Source: Pseudomonadota bacterium
Lineage (GTDB): Bacteria > Pseudomonadota > Gammaproteobacteria > Steroidobacterales > Steroidobacteraceae
Direction of reading: 5' to 3'
DNA: 64,000 bases
Assembly: GCA_023391815.1 (NCBI GenBank)
Contig: JAEWAF010000102.1
Span: 12,811-76,810, forward strand
How positions within the stretch are numbered: the first letter of the stretch is position 1; every line of letters begins with the position of its first letter. Positions 27,701 through 37,647 of this stretch are shown here, piece after piece. The position numbers and the translations under genes are program-made. The notes under the pieces are model-generated. The model ran no database searches. It was not told the origin of the DNA and was given only the letters and a program-made list of their open reading frames with translations.

Positions 27701-27933
27701 TGACCTCGATCGCATTCATCATGGGTGTGGTGCCGCTGGTGCTCGCGTCGGGCGCAGGCGCGGAGATGCGTCACGCCATCGGCATCGCCGTGTTCTCCGG
27801 CATGCTCGGTGTGACCTTCTTCGGTCTGTTCCTGACACCCGTGTTCTACGTCCTGCTGCGCGCGGCCGTCGTCAACAAATTCCGCGCGCGTAAACAATCA
27901 GAGGCCATCGAAGGAGCGGCCCATCATGCGTAA
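24751..27933 (+). CDS. RND multidrug efflux pump, inner-membrane permease (HAE-1 family)
   Basis: A 1060-residue, 12-TM proton-driven transporter of the AcrB/MexB type. The N-terminus FARFFIDRPIFAAVVSIII is diagnostic for the HAE-1 group. Proton-relay residues are the Asp pair in IGIVVDDAIVVVENV (TM4) and Lys in GLASKNAILIVEFAK (TM10). Two large periplasmic loops carry the porter and docking domains. Length and motifs indicate a complete, working pump. It starts after a hairpin-rich spacer and overlaps the outer-membrane channel gene by 8 bp, so the two are translationally coupled. Confidence 0.97.
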   Translation: MKFARFFIDRPIFAAVVSIIIFLVGAIAMWKLPISQYPEVVPPTVVVTASYPGANPKVIAETVAAPLEQEINGVENMLYMSSQATSDGLMTLTVTFRLGTNVDTAQVQVQNRVAQALPRLPEDVRRVGVTTLKASPDLLLVVHLTSPDNRYDTVYLRNYATLQVRDVLARLPGMGDVRLFGSGDYSMRVWLDPERIASRGLTAGDVVNAIREQNVQVAAGVIGADPAPANVDYQLNVTASGRLITEEQFGDIVVKTLPDGSVTTLKDVARIELGAGQYSLRSLLNNKSAVAIPVFQAPGANALELSDAVRETMKELSKNFPEGIKYEIVYDPTVFVRDSITAVIHTLLEALALVVIVVIVFLQTWRASIIPLLAVPVSIIGTFALMLAFGFSINALSLFGLVLAIGIVVDDAIVVVENVERNIENGLSPLEATYKAMDEVSGPIIAIALVLVAVFVPIAFITGLTGEFYKQFALTIAISTVISAINSLTLSPALASLLLKPHGAKPDALTRGMDKVFGRFFRAFNNFFHRSGDKYVGGVRGVLRHKSMTMGVFALLLVATWGLFQATPKGFIPVQDKQYLITLIQLPNAASLNRTDEIVRQVGQIGAKIPGVRDAVQFPGLSVAGFTNSPNSAIVFFGLEDFDKRKSADLSGFAIAQKLNGALSSIKEAQIVTFPPPPVNGLGTLGGFKLQLEDRADLGYDELYKATQAVMAKARQQPELTGVFSNYEVNVPQVLADVNRVKAKEHGVPLSNVFEALQVYLASQYVNDFNRFGRTYKVIAQADYEHRAKPEDIMRLKTRNEAGEMVPLGSIVQVSQTYGPDRVFRYNGYLTADINGGPAPGYSTGQAKAVMERILAENLPNGVKYEWTDLTYQEILVGNSSVFVFPLCVLLVVLVLAALYESWTLPLAIVAIVPMALLSAIFGVWITGGDNNIFTQIALFVLVGLASKNAILIVEFAKDREKAGVDPFNAALEAARLRLRPILMTSIAFIMGVVPLVLASGAGAEMRHAIGIAVFSGMLGVTFFGLFLTPVFYVLLRAAVVNKFRARKQSEAIEGAAHHA

Positions 27934-29368
27934 CCTGAAACAAATTACGTTGAGTCTGAGCAAGAAGTTGTCCGTCCTCGCGGTGAGCGCCGTGCTCGCC
28001 GCGTGCGCGGTCGGGCCGGATTACCACCAGCCCGAAACGAAGTCTCCCGATGAATTCGTGAGCGTGGATCCGACGCAGTTCGCGACCGAGAATGTCGAGA
28101 GCGATTTCTGGAAGGCGTTCAACGATGAGCAACTGAACACGCTGATCGAGGAAGCGCTGAAGGCGAATCACGACATCCGGATCGCGACGGCTCGGTTGCG
28201 TGAGGCGCGTGCGATTCGAGGCGAGGCGCAGTTGGACTTCGCGCCGACGGTGACCGCTTCGGGCGGTCACACCGAATCACGCGTGAGTCAGCGTCAAGCG
28301 CTTGGCTTCGCGCGCGATCAGGACTACTACGATGCGGGCTTCGATGCGTTCTGGGAACTGGATTTCTTCGGTCGCGTTCGCCGTAACGTCGAAGCAAACA
28401 CGGCACTGGTGCAGGCGGCTGAGGCAGGCGTGTACAGCACGCAGGTGAGCGTCACTGCGGAGGTCGCGCGCAATTACTTCGAGCTGCGTGGCTCGCAGCA
28501 GCGCCTCGAGGTCGCTCAGCGTAACGCCGAGAACCAGCGTGAAACGTTGCGTATCACGACCGCTCGACTCGAAGCGGGTCGCGGCACGCAACTCGACACG
28601 TCACGTGCGCAAGCGCAGTTGTCGGCGACCCTGGCGACGATTCCCGACTTCGAATCGGCCATCACTCGGAGCATCCTGCGATTGGGCGTGCTGACGGGCA
28701 AATCACCGGAAGCGCTGATTCCGCAGCTGTCGGCCGTGCAGAAGCTGCCCACGCTCCCGGCGACGCAGAACATCGGCACACCGGAGCTGCTGCTGCGTCG
28801 TCGTCCCGACATCAAAGTTGCCGAGCGTCAGCTTGCATCCGCAACGGCTCAGATCGGTGTGGCGGTCGGCGATTTGTTCCCGCGCATCTCCTTCGTGGGT
28901 CGCTGGGGCTTCGACGCGATCGACAGCGGCGATCTCGGCAAGACCAGCGCCGAAAGCTACTCCTTCGGTCCGAGCATCCAGTGGGCCGCGTTCGACCTCG
29001 GTCGCGTTCGCCAGCAGATCAAACAACGCGAAGCTGCGACTGATCGTGCGCTAGCTGTGTACCAGCAGACGGTGTTGCAGGCGTTGGAAGAAACTGACGC
29101 GAGCATGACCGCTTACGTGAAGGCAAAGGTGAAACAAGCTCACCTGCAAGACAGCACCACCGCTTCCCTCGAAGCTGTGACGCTGGCTCGCGCCCGCTAC
29201 GAAAGCGGCGTCGCCGACTTCCTCACCGTCCTCGACGCTGAACGCAGCGCGCTGACAGCGGAAGATCAGCTCGCCCTGAGCGAGACTCAGACCGCGACCG
29301 CACTGCTCGCCACTTACAAGGCGCTGGGCGGGGGCTTCCGACCGCTGAACGCGCAGGCGAAGCTGTAG
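27926..29368 (+). CDS. RND efflux outer-membrane lipoprotein (NodT/OprM family)
   Basis: A 480-residue TolC-like outer-membrane channel. The signal peptide ends in a lipobox AVLAACAVGPDY, so it is lipid-anchored like OprM. The two structural repeats each have long helices rich in Ala/Gln/Glu with the family pattern LNTLIEEALKANHDIRIA and TAEVARNYFELRGSQQRLEVA. The conserved RPDIKVAERQL segment, which opens the second half, is present. It completes the tripartite pump with the two genes upstream. The 8-bp overlap with the permease gene supports operon structure. Confidence 0.95.
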   Translation: MRNLKQITLSLSKKLSVLAVSAVLAACAVGPDYHQPETKSPDEFVSVDPTQFATENVESDFWKAFNDEQLNTLIEEALKANHDIRIATARLREARAIRGEAQLDFAPTVTASGGHTESRVSQRQALGFARDQDYYDAGFDAFWELDFFGRVRRNVEANTALVQAAEAGVYSTQVSVTAEVARNYFELRGSQQRLEVAQRNAENQRETLRITTARLEAGRGTQLDTSRAQAQLSATLATIPDFESAITRSILRLGVLTGKSPEALIPQLSAVQKLPTLPATQNIGTPELLLRRRPDIKVAERQLASATAQIGVAVGDLFPRISFVGRWGFDAIDSGDLGKTSAESYSFGPSIQWAAFDLGRVRQQIKQREAATDRALAVYQQTVLQALEETDASMTAYVKAKVKQAHLQDSTTASLEAVTLARARYESGVADFLTVLDAERSALTAEDQLALSETQTATALLATYKALGGGFRPLNAQAKL

Positions 29369-29450
29369 CTGGCTTCGGAGCGCCGGGACGCTCGAGCGTA
29401 CTCGCATAAAACATGCGTCGGCTCGATGCCGGAACGAACTACGATGGGCC

Positions 29451-30146
29451 ATGCCTATCGAGCTCATCTGCATCGACGCCGACGACACCTTGTGGCACAA
29501 CATGCGTCACTTCGAGGTAGCGGAGCAGGCATTCGTTGCAATACTGCGCCCCTTCGCCGACGCGGGCATCGCATTGGAACGCCTGCAGCGCATAGGAGGC
29601 GCGAATCTCAGGCTCTATGGTTATGGCGCCAAGAGCTTCACGCTGTCGATGATCGAAACCGCCACGGAATTGTGTGGCGACAGGCTGCCGGCCTCCGCCG
29701 TGCGCGACATCCTCGAAGCGGGGCGTCAGCTGCACAGTCATCCGGTAGAGTTGCTGCCCGGCGTGGAAGAAACATTGCAGGCATTGGCAGACCGGGCACG
29801 ACTGGTGCTGGTCACCAAAGGCGATCTGTTACATCAGGAAGCGAAGCTCGCGGCGTCGGGATTAGGAGAGCGCTTCTCGGGCATAGAGATCGTCAGCGAC
29901 AAACACGCCGGCACATTTCGAATATTGTTTGCACGCCACGGGGTCGATGCGAACCGATGCGCAATGGTGGGCGACTCGATCCGCTCCGATATATTGCCTG
30001 CACTGGAAGCAGGCGCCTGGGCCGGATGGGTACCGGCGGAAATCGTGTGGCATCACGAGCGCGCCGACGCGCCCCTGGATCAGGCGCGCTTCCGGCGGCT
30101 GGCTTCTCTGCTCGAAGCGCCCGAGTGGATCGAGGGTATCGAATAG
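29451..30146 (+). CDS. HAD-superfamily hydrolase
   Basis: A 231-residue haloacid-dehalogenase-type phosphatase. Motif I is ICIDADDTLW, with the nucleophilic Asp (residue 8 or so) and acid/base Asp two residues later. Motif II is LVLVTKGD (Thr), motif III the Lys in HQEAKLAAS, and motif IV GDSIRSDILPALEAG with the acidic pair. The helical C1 cap lies between motifs I and II. The substrate cannot be assigned. Its last 67 bases overlap the 3' end of the convergent XRE regulator gene; both reading frames look real. Confidence 0.9.
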   Translation: MPIELICIDADDTLWHNMRHFEVAEQAFVAILRPFADAGIALERLQRIGGANLRLYGYGAKSFTLSMIETATELCGDRLPASAVRDILEAGRQLHSHPVELLPGVEETLQALADRARLVLVTKGDLLHQEAKLAASGLGERFSGIEIVSDKHAGTFRILFARHGVDANRCAMVGDSIRSDILPALEAGAWAGWVPAEIVWHHERADAPLDQARFRRLASLLEAPEWIEGIE

Positions 30147-30709
30147 TTCAACGTTTCCACCAGCCTGGCCGGCGAGCCGTCGGATAACAGCAACCTCGTC
30201 CAGCGGCAGCGACTTTGCCGGATCGGCACGACGCTCGACGCATTCTCTCCTGTGTCGAACTCGATCGGCGCAGGCACGGGTTGCTCATACCAGCCCCGCC
30301 CGGCCAGCAATTTCTCCTCGGCTTCTATTTTCCGCGTGGCATAGCGAAGCAATGACTGACCGATGAGATCATGCACCGGGACGTGGAATTCGTTTGCTCT
30401 TGCCGTCGAGCATGCAAGCAAGCGATGCGTGAGGTCACAAATCAGATGCACGCTGCGCGGACTCTCGCTGACGAGTAGCGCGAGCACGCGATCGGCGGCG
30501 GAATCGAGCCGCGCACCGACGATCCGTTCTACCTTCGCTCGTTCCGCCGGCTCCATCGCCTGCCGGCCGGATTCCCATCGCGATATGGTCGGCTGGGCCA
30601 CACCCAGCAATTCGGCGGCATGCTCCTGCTTCACTCGATGCAATAACCGCCAGCGCCGAAGTGCGGCGCCGAGCGCGAGCGCGGGGACGTTACTGGTTGC
30701 GATGCTCAT
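30080..30709 (-). CDS. XRE-family helix-turn-helix regulator
   Basis: A 209-residue protein. The N-terminal Cro/CI-type helix-turn-helix is clear: LGAALRRWRLLHRVKQEHAAELLGVAQPTISRWESGRQ (read in pieces), with the recognition helix in the QPTISRWE segment. The C-terminal ~120 residues, which look like a PAS-type sensor (VHLICDLTHRLLACSTARANEF onward), may bind a small molecule. The start codon overlaps a perfect 12-bp palindrome (30708-30719), suggesting autoregulation. It converges on and overlaps the HAD gene by 67 bp. Confidence 0.85.
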   Translation of the reverse strand: MSIATSNVPALALGAALRRWRLLHRVKQEHAAELLGVAQPTISRWESGRQAMEPAERAKVERIVGARLDSAADRVLALLVSESPRSVHLICDLTHRLLACSTARANEFHVPVHDLIGQSLLRYATRKIEAEEKLLAGRGWYEQPVPAPIEFDTGENASSVVPIRQSRCRWTRLLLSDGSPARLVETLNYSIPSIHSGASSREASRRKRA

Positions 30710-30719
30710 TCATATGAAT
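30708..30719. promoter_or_regulatory. Perfect palindrome at the XRE gene start
   Basis: ATTCATATGAAT is a perfect 12-bp palindrome that overlaps the XRE start codon (30707-30709). Its position suggests binding by the XRE repressor itself, but no second copy was found to confirm it. Confidence 0.4.
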
Positions 30720-30868
30720 TTAGCACTTGCCCGTCGCCTCCCTCATCCCCGCCCCGAAACCAGACGACACTTGGCAGGGATCGGCGGCAGGATGCGTCCA
30801 TTCCCCAGCCTCGCTCTTGAACTTACGTCCTGGTTCTCAACGTCTGGGGTATGCTCGGCGCGGTCCCC

Positions 30869-33800
30869 ATGAGTCACACCCCATATTTCCACCCGGCGGT
30901 CGACGCCTGGTTCAACAGTCGCTTTCCGGCGCCCACGCCCGCGCAGGCGGACGCGTGGCCGGCGATTCAGTCGGGAAAACATGTACTGATCGCCGCTCCG
31001 ACCGGTTCAGGTAAGACTCTGGCGGCCTTTCTTGCGGCGATCGATGAGCTGGTGCGCGAGGGTGAGCAGTTCGGGCTGCCGGATGAGACTCGAATCGTCT
31101 ATGTCTCGCCGTTGAAAGCGCTGTCGAACGACATCAATCGCAATCTCGAAGCGCCGCTCGCGGGCATCCGCGACAAGTTGCTGGAACAGGGCAGGCGAGA
31201 TGTCGATATCCGCACCTGGGTTCGCACGGGCGACACGCCCCAGCACGAGCGCACTCAAGCGCGGCGTAAGCCGCCGCACATCGTTGTAACGACGCCGGAG
31301 TCGCTTTACATCCTGCTCGGCTCCGAATCGGGCCGTGAAATGTTGAGCACGACGCGTACAGTCATCGTCGATGAAATCCACGCGGTGGCAGGCAGCAAAC
31401 GCGGCTCGCACTTGTCACTTTCGCTGGAACGTCTGGAAGCGCTGGTCGGTCGCCGGCTCACGCGAGTTGGCCTGTCCGCGACTCAACAGCCCATCGAGGA
31501 AGTCGCACGTTTTCTGGTCGGCGGCCGTTATCTGCTGCCCGATGGCGAAGCCGATTGCACCATCGTCGACAGCGGCCACATTCGCAATCGCGACCTGGCG
31601 ATCGAGCTGCCGGACGAGCCGCTCGGAGCGGTGATGTCGAATGAGACGTGGGGCCAGGTTTACGACCGCCTCGCGGAGCTCATCAAAGAACATCGCACGA
31701 CGCTGATCTTCGTGAACACGCGACGCACGGCCGAGCGCATTTGCCGTCAGCTCACCGAGCGCCTGGACCAGGACAAGCCGAAGGACGCACCAGCGTCGGT
31801 CACCGCTCACCACGGCAGCCTGGCCAAGGAGCTGCGTTTCGATGCCGAGCAACGGTTGAAATTCGGCCAGCTCAAAGCGCTGGTCGCGACCGCGTCGCTA
31901 GAGTTGGGTATCGATATCGGCGATGTCGATCTCGTCTGTCAGATCGCGTCGCCTCGTACGATCAATGCGTTCTTGCAACGGGTAGGCCGGTCCGGTCACG
32001 CCGTCGGCGCGACGCCGAAAGGACGTTTGTTTCCTCAGTCGCGCGACGATCTCGTGGAATGCACGGCGCTGCTCGATAGCGTGCGTCGAGGCGAACTGGA
32101 CCGCTTGAAGATTCCGGTCGCGCCGATCGACGTACTGTCTCAGCAAATCGTCGCCGAAGCCGCCGCGCGCGAATGCACCGAGCGGGAATTGTTCGATCTC
32201 GTTCGATACGCCTATCCGTTCAAGACGGTGACGCGTGAAGCCTTCGACGAAGTCGTGCATATGTTGGCCGAAGGGTTCACGACCCGTCGCGGCCGCCATG
32301 GCGCGCTGCTGTATCACGATGCCGTCAATCACATCATCAAAGGTCGCAAGGGCGCCCGGCTGACCGCGATCACCTCAGGTGGCGCGATCCCGGACACGGC
32401 TGACTATCAAGTGATGCTGGAGCCCGAAGGCTTCATGATCGGCACGCTCAACGAAGATTTCGCGGTCGAGAGCATGTCGGGCGACATCTTCCAGCTCGGC
32501 AATTCCTCCTACCGAATCCTGCGCGTCGAGCGGAATACGGTGCGAGTGGAAGATGCGAAAGGCGAGGCGCCGAGCATTCCTTTCTGGCTCGGCGAAGCAC
32601 CGGGGCGAACGGACGAGCTGTCCGTATCGGTGTCGCGTTTGCGTGAAGAAATCGAGAGTCGGCTCGATGAACACGCCTACCACGGCGACCTCGCCAGATC
32701 CGCCGCATTCCAGTGGCTGACTGAAGCAGTGGGCATCGGTGAAGTCGCCGCCGGCCAGCTTGTTTCTTATCTGGCCGCGGCACAGGCGGCGCTGGGCTCG
32801 CTACCCACGCAGAACAAAGTAATCTTCGAGCGCTTCTTCGATGAATCCGGCGGCATGCAGCTGGTGATTCACTCGCCGTTTGGCAGTCGGATCAATCGCG
32901 CGTGGGGCCTGGCGCTTCGTAAGCGCTTCTGCCGCACGTTCAATTTCGAGCTGCAGGCCGCAGCCACCGAAGACACGATCATTCTGTCGCTGACCGGCTC
33001 GCATAGTTTCGAGCTGCTCGATGTGGCGAAGTACCTGCATCCGAACACCGCGCGCGACATCCTCATTCAAGCCATGCTCGACGCGCCGATGTTCAACACG
33101 CGTTGGCGCTGGGGTGCGTCCATTGCGCTCGCGCTGCCGCGATTCCGAGGCGGCAAGAAGGTACCGCCGCAGATTGCGCGGATGAACGCCGAAGACCTGC
33201 TCGCGTCGGTGTTCCCGGATCAAGTGGCGTGTGGCGAGAACATCGTCGGCGACATCGTGGTCCCCGATCATCCATTGGTCCGGCAAACGGTGCGCGACTG
33301 TCTGGAAGAAGCCATGGACATCGAAGGCTTCGAACGACTTTTGCGCGCTATCGTCGGCCAGCAAATAAAAGTCGAAGCGCGCGATCTGACCGAGCCGTCG
33401 CCGCTGGCGCTGGAAGTGTTGAACGCGCGGCCTTACGCCTATCTCGACGACGCGCCCCTCGAGGAACGACGCACGCAGGCGGTGATGAGTCGTCGTTGGA
33501 TGGATCCGCAGTCCGCCTCCGATATCGGCAAGCTCGATCCAGCGGCAATCGCTCGGGTTCGCGAAGAAGCCTGGCCCGACGCGGGCAACGCGGATCAGCT
33601 GCACGATGCATTGCTGTGGCTGACCTTCATGACGACCGAGGACGTCGAGACTCAGCCCAGCTGGGCGGCGCTGTGCCACGATCTGATGACACAGAAACGG
33701 CTGACGAAGCTCAGCGTCGAGAACGTCAGCATTTTCGTCGCGACGGAACGGGTGCCTTACTTCGAAGCGGTGTTCCCGAATATCTCGATGGACCCGCCCG

Positions 33801-35254
33801 TCGTCGTGCCCGCCATCTATTCAGCCAAGCGAGATCGTAACGAGGCCGTTCGCGAAATCGTGCGCGGCAGGCTGGAAGGACTCGGCCCGACGACCGCCGC
33901 CCAACTCGCCGCCTCGTTCGGTGGAAACATCGAGGACGTCGATGGGGCGTTGCTGTCGCTCGAAGCGGAAGGCACCGCCATGCGCGGCAACTTCGAGCCC
34001 GAGAGCACTGACGGCATTCAGTGGTGCGATCGCCGCCTGCTTGCACGCATCCACCGTTACACAGTGAAACGGCTGCGTGCCGAGATCGAGCCGGTGCAGG
34101 CACGTGACTTCCTGCGTTTCCTGTTCGACTGGCAGCGCGTGACGCCAAACCACCGCATGCAGGGACCGGACTCGGTGCCCGCCGTCCTCGCGCAACTCGA
34201 AGGCTTCGATGCTCCCGCCGGCGCATGGGAAACAGAAATCCTGCCGACACGCATCGCCGAGTACGAACCCGCGTGGCTGGACGAGCAATGTCTCGCCGGC
34301 CGCATCATCTGGACCCGTCTTGCCACTCGCAATGGCGACTCAGAGCGCGGCGCCGCGCCGGTGCGATCGACGCCGATTGCGCTGCTGCCCCGACGTAATG
34401 TGAAACAGTGGTCGCAATTCTCCAGCACCACTGAACGTTCCCAACTCACCGACAAAGCTCGGCGCGTCGCCGAGTACATCGAGGAGAACGGCGCGTCGTT
34501 CTACGACGAGATCGTCGATCACGTCGGCTTGCTGCCGGTTCAAGTGGAAGAAGCGCTCGGCGAGCTGGTCGCACTGGGCCTGGTGAACTCCGACAGCTTT
34601 GGCGGCCTGCGAGCTTTGTTGATGCCGGCGGATCGACGTCGCAGCAGCGCCCGCGATCGTAGGCGACAACGCCGTATCGCCATCTTCGGGATGCAGGACG
34701 CCGGCCGCTGGGCGCTGGTCAGAAGAAAAGAAACGAAGCTCGACGACGCGAAGCCCGTGCCGCCGCGTAACGACGAAGCCATCGAGCATATCTGTCATAC
34801 GCTGCTGCGGCGCTGGGGTGTCGTGTTCTGGAAATTGCTGGAGCGTGAAGCCGACTGGCTGCCGCCCTGGAGAGATCTGCTGATGTGCTTCCGTCGATTG
34901 GAAGCTCGCGGAGAGATTCGAGGCGGGCGGTTCGTCGCGGGTTTCTCCGGGGAACAGTTCGCGTTGCCGGAAGCCATCGGTCAGCTGCGCGAAGTGCGTC
35001 GACGCGACAGCGAGCTGCAGCTCGTATCGCTTTCGGCCGCCGACCCGCTCAATCTGGTCGGCATTCTCACACCGGGTGGCCGACTGCCGGCGCTCACAGG
35101 CAATCGGGTGTTGTATCGAGACGGCGTGCCGACCGCGCTCTACGTCGGCGGAGAGGTCAAATTCATCGAGCAGCTCGACCCGGCTGAGCAATGGCAGGTG
35201 CGCGGCGCGCTGTTGAGACGCCAGGTGCCGGCACCGCTCGCGGATCTTGCTTGA
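30869..35254 (+). CDS. lhr: Lhr-type ATP-dependent helicase (large helicase-related protein)
   Basis: A 1461-residue superfamily 2 helicase, close to the usual length of full-size bacterial Lhr (about 1500). Motif I is [13 protein letters not shown], motif [13 protein letters not shown], motif [11 protein letters not shown], and motif [14 protein letters not shown] winged-helix and beta-barrel follow the two RecA domains, and a long C-terminal extension (residues about 870-1461) corresponds to the Lhr-CTD. Lhr unwinds DNA or DNA-RNA hybrids 3' to 5' and is linked to repair. Unlike many Lhr loci, no nuclease/ligase partner is adjacent. The ATG at 30869 begins at the conserved [13 protein letters not shown] helix. 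Confidence 0.93.
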   Translation: MSHTPYFHPAVDAWFNSRFPAPTPAQADAWPAIQSGKHVLIAAPTGSGKTLAAFLAAIDELVREGEQFGLPDETRIVYVSPLKALSNDINRNLEAPLAGIRDKLLEQGRRDVDIRTWVRTGDTPQHERTQARRKPPHIVVTTPESLYILLGSESGREMLSTTRTVIVDEIHAVAGSKRGSHLSLSLERLEALVGRRLTRVGLSATQQPIEEVARFLVGGRYLLPDGEADCTIVDSGHIRNRDLAIELPDEPLGAVMSNETWGQVYDRLAELIKEHRTTLIFVNTRRTAERICRQLTERLDQDKPKDAPASVTAHHGSLAKELRFDAEQRLKFGQLKALVATASLELGIDIGDVDLVCQIASPRTINAFLQRVGRSGHAVGATPKGRLFPQSRDDLVECTALLDSVRRGELDRLKIPVAPIDVLSQQIVAEAAARECTERELFDLVRYAYPFKTVTREAFDEVVHMLAEGFTTRRGRHGALLYHDAVNHIIKGRKGARLTAITSGGAIPDTADYQVMLEPEGFMIGTLNEDFAVESMSGDIFQLGNSSYRILRVERNTVRVEDAKGEAPSIPFWLGEAPGRTDELSVSVSRLREEIESRLDEHAYHGDLARSAAFQWLTEAVGIGEVAAGQLVSYLAAAQAALGSLPTQNKVIFERFFDESGGMQLVIHSPFGSRINRAWGLALRKRFCRTFNFELQAAATEDTIILSLTGSHSFELLDVAKYLHPNTARDILIQAMLDAPMFNTRWRWGASIALALPRFRGGKKVPPQIARMNAEDLLASVFPDQVACGENIVGDIVVPDHPLVRQTVRDCLEEAMDIEGFERLLRAIVGQQIKVEARDLTEPSPLALEVLNARPYAYLDDAPLEERRTQAVMSRRWMDPQSASDIGKLDPAAIARVREEAWPDAGNADQLHDALLWLTFMTTEDVETQPSWAALCHDLMTQKRLTKLSVENVSIFVATERVPYFEAVFPNISMDPPVVVPAIYSAKRDRNEAVREIVRGRLEGLGPTTAAQLAASFGGNIEDVDGALLSLEAEGTAMRGNFEPESTDGIQWCDRRLLARIHRYTVKRLRAEIEPVQARDFLRFLFDWQRVTPNHRMQGPDSVPAVLAQLEGFDAPAGAWETEILPTRIAEYEPAWLDEQCLAGRIIWTRLATRNGDSERGAAPVRSTPIALLPRRNVKQWSQFSSTTERSQLTDKARRVAEYIEENGASFYDEIVDHVGLLPVQVEEALGELVALGLVNSDSFGGLRALLMPADRRRSSARDRRRQRRIAIFGMQDAGRWALVRRKETKLDDAKPVPPRNDEAIEHICHTLLRRWGVVFWKLLEREADWLPPWRDLLMCFRRLEARGEIRGGRFVAGFSGEQFALPEAIGQLREVRRRDSELQLVSLSAADPLNLVGILTPGGRLPALTGNRVLYRDGVPTALYVGGEVKFIEQLDPAEQWQVRGALLRRQVPAPLADLA

Positions 35255-35256
35255 AA

Positions 35257-36060
35257 TCAGATGACGATGGTCCGGCCGTGCTTGTGATCCACCGGTTCTT
35301 GTTTGGGATCTTCACGTTCCAGCGGCAGTGAGTCCGGGTCGGCGGGCTGCGCTTCCGGCTCCTGCTTGGGCTCGGTGTTCGAGGCTTCGCTTGGATTCTG
35401 CTGGGAGATCGTGCCCAGTCCATTCATGCGCGTGTTCACCTTGCGCGGCGAGCCGGTATAGAAGATCGCGCCGACACCATTCATCGTTGCATCGAGCGAG
35501 TCGCGCGGATTCACGATCACGCTGCCCACGCCATCCACAGTCACTTTCGCGTCGGCGACCGCGAGCTTGCTAAGGTCGGCGTGACCCGCGCCCGCCAATC
35601 GCACGGTCAGCTCATCCAACTGCCCGTTCGCCACGATGTTCGCCGCGCCGGCGGCCTTGATCCTCGTGTCGCCGCCGTGCAAGCCGACCACGCTCACGTC
35701 GTTGCCACCTTCCAGCTCCAGTGAATCGAGCTTGGGCAGAGTGATTTGTACGGTCAGCCGTGAGTTGTTCCGAATCACCCAGTCGCGCGCCTTGTTCTTG
35801 ATATGCAGCGTGCCGCCACTGACGCTGGTCTCGGTGCGCGCCACGGATTTCTCGTTACCGGTGACCAAGACCGACAGCGGCTCGCCAATCTTGATCTCGA
35901 GCTTGGCCCCGCCTTCCAGGCTGATCGAGTCGAAGGATTGAACGTCGCGGCGCTCGCTAACGACGGCGCCTCCGTCGGCGCCAACGTCATGACCACCATC
36001 GCCACAGCCAGCCAACAGAGCCAGCGCGACGAGTGCGCCCAGCGCGGGAAGTTTGTTCAT
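35257..36060 (-). CDS. Lipoprotein with head-GIN (DUF2807) domain
   Basis: A 267-residue exported lipoprotein. The signal peptide ends in LLAGC. The mature domain is a right-handed, repetitive beta structure: QSFDSISLEGGAKLEIKIGE, LTVQITLPKLDSLELEGGNDV and DATMNGVGAIFYTGSPRKV are typical of the DUF2807 head domain. The C-terminal 50 residues are acidic, Pro/Glu-rich and probably disordered. The role of such proteins is unknown; they may be surface adhesins or envelope-stress related. It converges on lhr with 2 bases between stops. Confidence 0.85.
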   Translation of the reverse strand: MNKLPALGALVALALLAGCGDGGHDVGADGGAVVSERRDVQSFDSISLEGGAKLEIKIGEPLSVLVTGNEKSVARTETSVSGGTLHIKNKARDWVIRNNSRLTVQITLPKLDSLELEGGNDVSVVGLHGGDTRIKAAGAANIVANGQLDELTVRLAGAGHADLSKLAVADAKVTVDGVGSVIVNPRDSLDATMNGVGAIFYTGSPRKVNTRMNGLGTISQQNPSEASNTEPKQEPEAQPADPDSLPLEREDPKQEPVDHKHGRTIVI

Positions 36061-36393
36061 GACGCGACCTCGTGGAATTTTACATAGCCCCCTGGAGGGT
36101 CATGATGAGCCGGCCCGCCAGTCCGACGAAAGCTCGTGCCGGCGAATCGCGGCCCGGCGCCGGTGAGGTCGCCGCGAAAGGCTCGACTGCGTCCTCGCGG
36201 CTGCCGCAAAGGGTGTGCGAACGTTCGAGCCCACCTCGGGGCCGCTCCAATCCGCCCCAAATGTGACTCAGGTCACAACTTCCACACGTCGACCCGCTTC
36301 TTCGACGATTTGCGACGCATGCTGTGAGGGTGATGCGTGCAACGTGATTTTCGTCCGTGTCCTTAGGGTGCGTACAGGGTTAACCTACTTTCC
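36061..36393. other. Divergent intergenic region, head-GIN gene and diguanylate cyclase
   Basis: About 330 bases without a supported gene. It contains the CRP/Clp-type site at 36262-36277 (separate entry) and a GAGG ribosome site for the head-GIN gene near 36070. Short frames in this stretch have biased composition but no family match. Confidence 0.45.
36262..36277. promoter_or_regulatory. CRP/Clp-type binding site upstream of a diguanylate cyclase
   Basis: TGTGA-CTCAGG-TCACA matches both half-sites of the CRP consensus TGTGA-N6-TCACA exactly, and the inner pair (C...G) is also symmetrical. It lies about 117 bases upstream of the cyclase start at 36394 and about 200 bases upstream of the divergent head-GIN gene. 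In Xanthomonas-like bacteria the CRP homologue Clp binds this same sequence and is inhibited by c-di-GMP, which would create feedback on this cyclase (inference). Confidence 0.7.
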
Positions 36394-37647
36394 GTGCAGA
36401 TCAAGCCTCCTTCTCCCATCAAGCACCGCAACCCCTTACGCGAGCGCTTCGCGAAGCTGTTGCCGCCGCTTTCCTTTGCCGAGCCGCTCGAGAGCCAGTA
36501 TCGCAACTGGCATACGGAGCATGTGCGCGAGCGGGTGAAGTACACCATGCTGCCGGCGATGGGGCTGCTGCTGATCGTGTCGCTGGCGGGCGGGCCGTTT
36601 CGCGAACTGCGCGAGAGCCTGTTTGCTCCGGACCAGATGGTCATCGTCGACCTGCTCCGGTTCGGCGTCCTCCTGCCGACCGGCACGGCGATGCTGCTGG
36701 TCACGTACACCAAGCTCTATGCGCGCTGGCTGACGTTCGCCGCGCCGGCGGTGGCGCTGTTACAGAGCCTGTGCATCGTCGCATGCGACCTGCTCATGCA
36801 TCGCCAGGGCTATTCGCTGAGCTCGGTGCTGCCCATGCTGGTGCTCTCGGCCTACATGCTGTTCGGGATGATGCAAGCGCAGGCAACCATCACCGCGACC
36901 GCCATTGTCGTCGCGTACGGACTGACCGGCTGGGTCGCGGGTTTGAATTCCGGCCAGCGCTTGTTCGATCTGGCCATGACCACCTGCGCGCTGGTGTTGG
37001 GATTCTTCTTCTATTACAGCTTCTCCCGCAGCCAGCGCTTGAATTGGTTCCGAAACATGATGCTGACCGATTCGGTGCATCGTGACGCGCTCACCAACAT
37101 CGGCAACCGTCGCATGTTCGACGCGCATATCGACCGTTTGTGGAATCAGGCGATTCGCACGCGCGCGCCGATCGCGCTGTTGCTGGTCGACCTCGATCAC
37201 TTCAAATCTTTCAACGATCACGCCGGCCACCAGGCGGGCGACCACTGCCTGGCGCGCGTGGCCGGCGCCATCGCTCAATCGGCGCGACGTCCGTTGGATA
37301 TCGCGGCTCGTTACGGCGGCGAGGAATTCGTCGTGCTGTTGTTCGACGTGAAGCGCGATCGTGTCGAAGAGCTGTGCCGCGAGCTGCACAACAATCTGGC
37401 GGCACTACAGATTCCGCATCCGGCGTCGTCGGTCGGTCCGCATGTGACTGTGAGCATCGGCGCGGCGTGCGTCGAACCTCAGTCGGGCCGGAATCACGAT
37501 GGTTTGATCCAGCTCGCCGACGAAGCGCTATACGCGGCCAAAGAAGGCGGTCGCAATCGCACCGTCGTGATGGATCGCGAATACGCGACGCTCAAGACCG
37601 GTGCGTTCCGCGTGCCGCGCAAACGCGCACGAACTGAAGCCGCCTGA
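36394..37647 (+). CDS. Membrane-bound diguanylate cyclase (GGDEF)
   Basis: A 417-residue protein with about six transmembrane segments (residues 50-215) followed by a GGDEF domain that makes c-di-GMP from two GTP. The active-site motif is RYGGEEF, the substrate-binding segment is LLLVDLDHFKSFNDHAGHQAGD, and an inhibitory RxxD site (RPLD) lies five residues before the motif. The membrane part resembles a MASE-type sensor; its signal is unknown. The GTG at 36394 is the most upstream reasonable start; no strong ribosome site is visible. A CRP/Clp site lies upstream. Confidence 0.9.
   Translation: MQIKPPSPIKHRNPLRERFAKLLPPLSFAEPLESQYRNWHTEHVRERVKYTMLPAMGLLLIVSLAGGPFRELRESLFAPDQMVIVDLLRFGVLLPTGTAMLLVTYTKLYARWLTFAAPAVALLQSLCIVACDLLMHRQGYSLSSVLPMLVLSAYMLFGMMQAQATITATAIVVAYGLTGWVAGLNSGQRLFDLAMTTCALVLGFFFYYSFSRSQRLNWFRNMMLTDSVHRDALTNIGNRRMFDAHIDRLWNQAIRTRAPIALLLVDLDHFKSFNDHAGHQAGDHCLARVAGAIAQSARRPLDIAARYGGEEFVVLLFDVKRDRVEELCRELHNNLAALQIPHPASSVGPHVTVSIGAACVEPQSGRNHDGLIQLADEALYAAKEGGRNRTVVMDREYATLKTGAFRVPRKRARTEAA

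Noticed and set aside
25168..27897. Two long minus-strand open frames opposite the RND pump (about 400 codons each)
   Set aside because: They mirror the strongly conserved pump gene and have His/Gln/Arg-rich low-information sequence. Shadows of high GC coding DNA.
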